Below are positions 5,087-5,220 of a stretch of DNA of 5,220 bases, in pieces. The DNA is taken from NCBI GenBank assembly GCA_964417785.1, contig CAYQJO010000292.1, positions 1 to 5,220 of the forward strand. The letters are read 5' to 3'. A program made the translations under genes and the position numbers. Under the pieces are notes generated by a model. It made no database searches and was not told the DNA's origin. It saw only the letters and a program-made list of their open reading frames with translations. The number at the start of each line of letters is the position of its first letter. Position 1 is the first letter of the stretch. This DNA is from DAOTUL01 sp034437435 (lineage in GTDB: Bacteria; Chloroflexota; Anaerolineae; Aggregatilineales; Phototrophicaceae).

Positions 5087-5220
5087 TCAGACATACTGCT
5101 CAACCAGGGCGGGGTCGTCTTCCACTGCGACCCATACCGGCTCCGGTGCCGCTGCCAACCAACGGTGGTCTACCCCCAATTTTTTGGAGTAACAACTGCT
5201 CATGAGGTGTAGCTGGCCGG
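5087..5220 (-). CDS. C-terminus of an unrecognised protein (partial)
   Basis: The minus strand is open from the right edge to a TGA at 5089-5087, giving 43 residues. They include LHLMSSCYSKKLGVDHRW and end VWVAVEDDPALVEQYV. The composition (Trp, His and Cys residues; acidic, helix-like end) and the lack of any stop look protein-like. It also fits the direction of the genes downstream. No family can be recognised from this fragment. The coaBC-unit promoter begins just after its stop, suggesting that this gene ends the previous unit. Confidence 0.5.
   Translation of the reverse strand, partial: GQLHLMSSCYSKKLGVDHRWLAAAPEPVWVAVEDDPALVEQYV

Noticed and set aside
5202..5220. Plus-strand ATG near the right edge with GGAG upstream
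   Set aside because: Only six codons are visible and the spacing of GGAG (5186-5189) to the ATG is 12 bases, long for a Shine-Dalgarno. The overlapping minus-strand frame is open for 43 codons and protein-like.

Overview
The window is moderately GC-rich and gene-dense, with short intergenic gaps. No phage, plasmid, IS, CRISPR or RNA gene is evident. The gene content suggests a bacterium of the Chloroflexota (Anaerolineae-like): a DUF6391-type protein of the kind seen in Chloroflexota and cyanobacteria, a divergent DNA polymerase III delta subunit, a GlsB/YeaQ-type membrane protein, an acidic secreted protein with a paired-cysteine N-terminus, and an interspersed palindromic repeat of the CCTCACCCC...CCTCTCC type common in Chloroflexota and cyanobacteria. 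This assignment is an inference from family content and is only moderately secure.

Layout. At the left edge (1-70, minus) lies the N-terminus of an exported or membrane-anchored protein. A 130-bp divergent intergenic region (71-200) follows, containing a perfect inverted repeat that could be an operator. Two plus-strand genes come next: a DUF6391-like protein (201-755) and, close behind it, a 65-residue two-helix membrane protein (761-958). They meet tail to tail, 3 bp apart, with a long run of minus-strand genes. Read in their own direction (right to left) these are: the C-terminus of an unrecognised protein (5087-5220), a 70-residue basic/beta-rich small protein (4812-5024), coaBC (3543-4802), an acidic secreted protein (2378-3433), holA (1349-2326) and a GlsB/YeaQ-like membrane protein (962-1285).

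Functional picture. The 70-residue gene and coaBC are 9 bp apart and share a good sigma70-like promoter (5058-5086), so they are probably co-transcribed. CoaBC performs two consecutive steps of coenzyme A synthesis. HolA is part of the replisome clamp loader. The acidic secreted protein and holA are separated only by a palindromic repeat that seems to supply part of the holA ribosome-binding region. The remaining genes encode envelope or membrane proteins without firm function.

The window is mostly housekeeping. The points most worth a second look are: a motif link between DUF6391 and DUF1385/YqhQ; replacement of two catalytic-site residues in CoaC (Asn to Asp, Cys to Ser); the repeat at the holA start; and the extreme acidity of the secreted protein. 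I found no convincing new multi-gene system.
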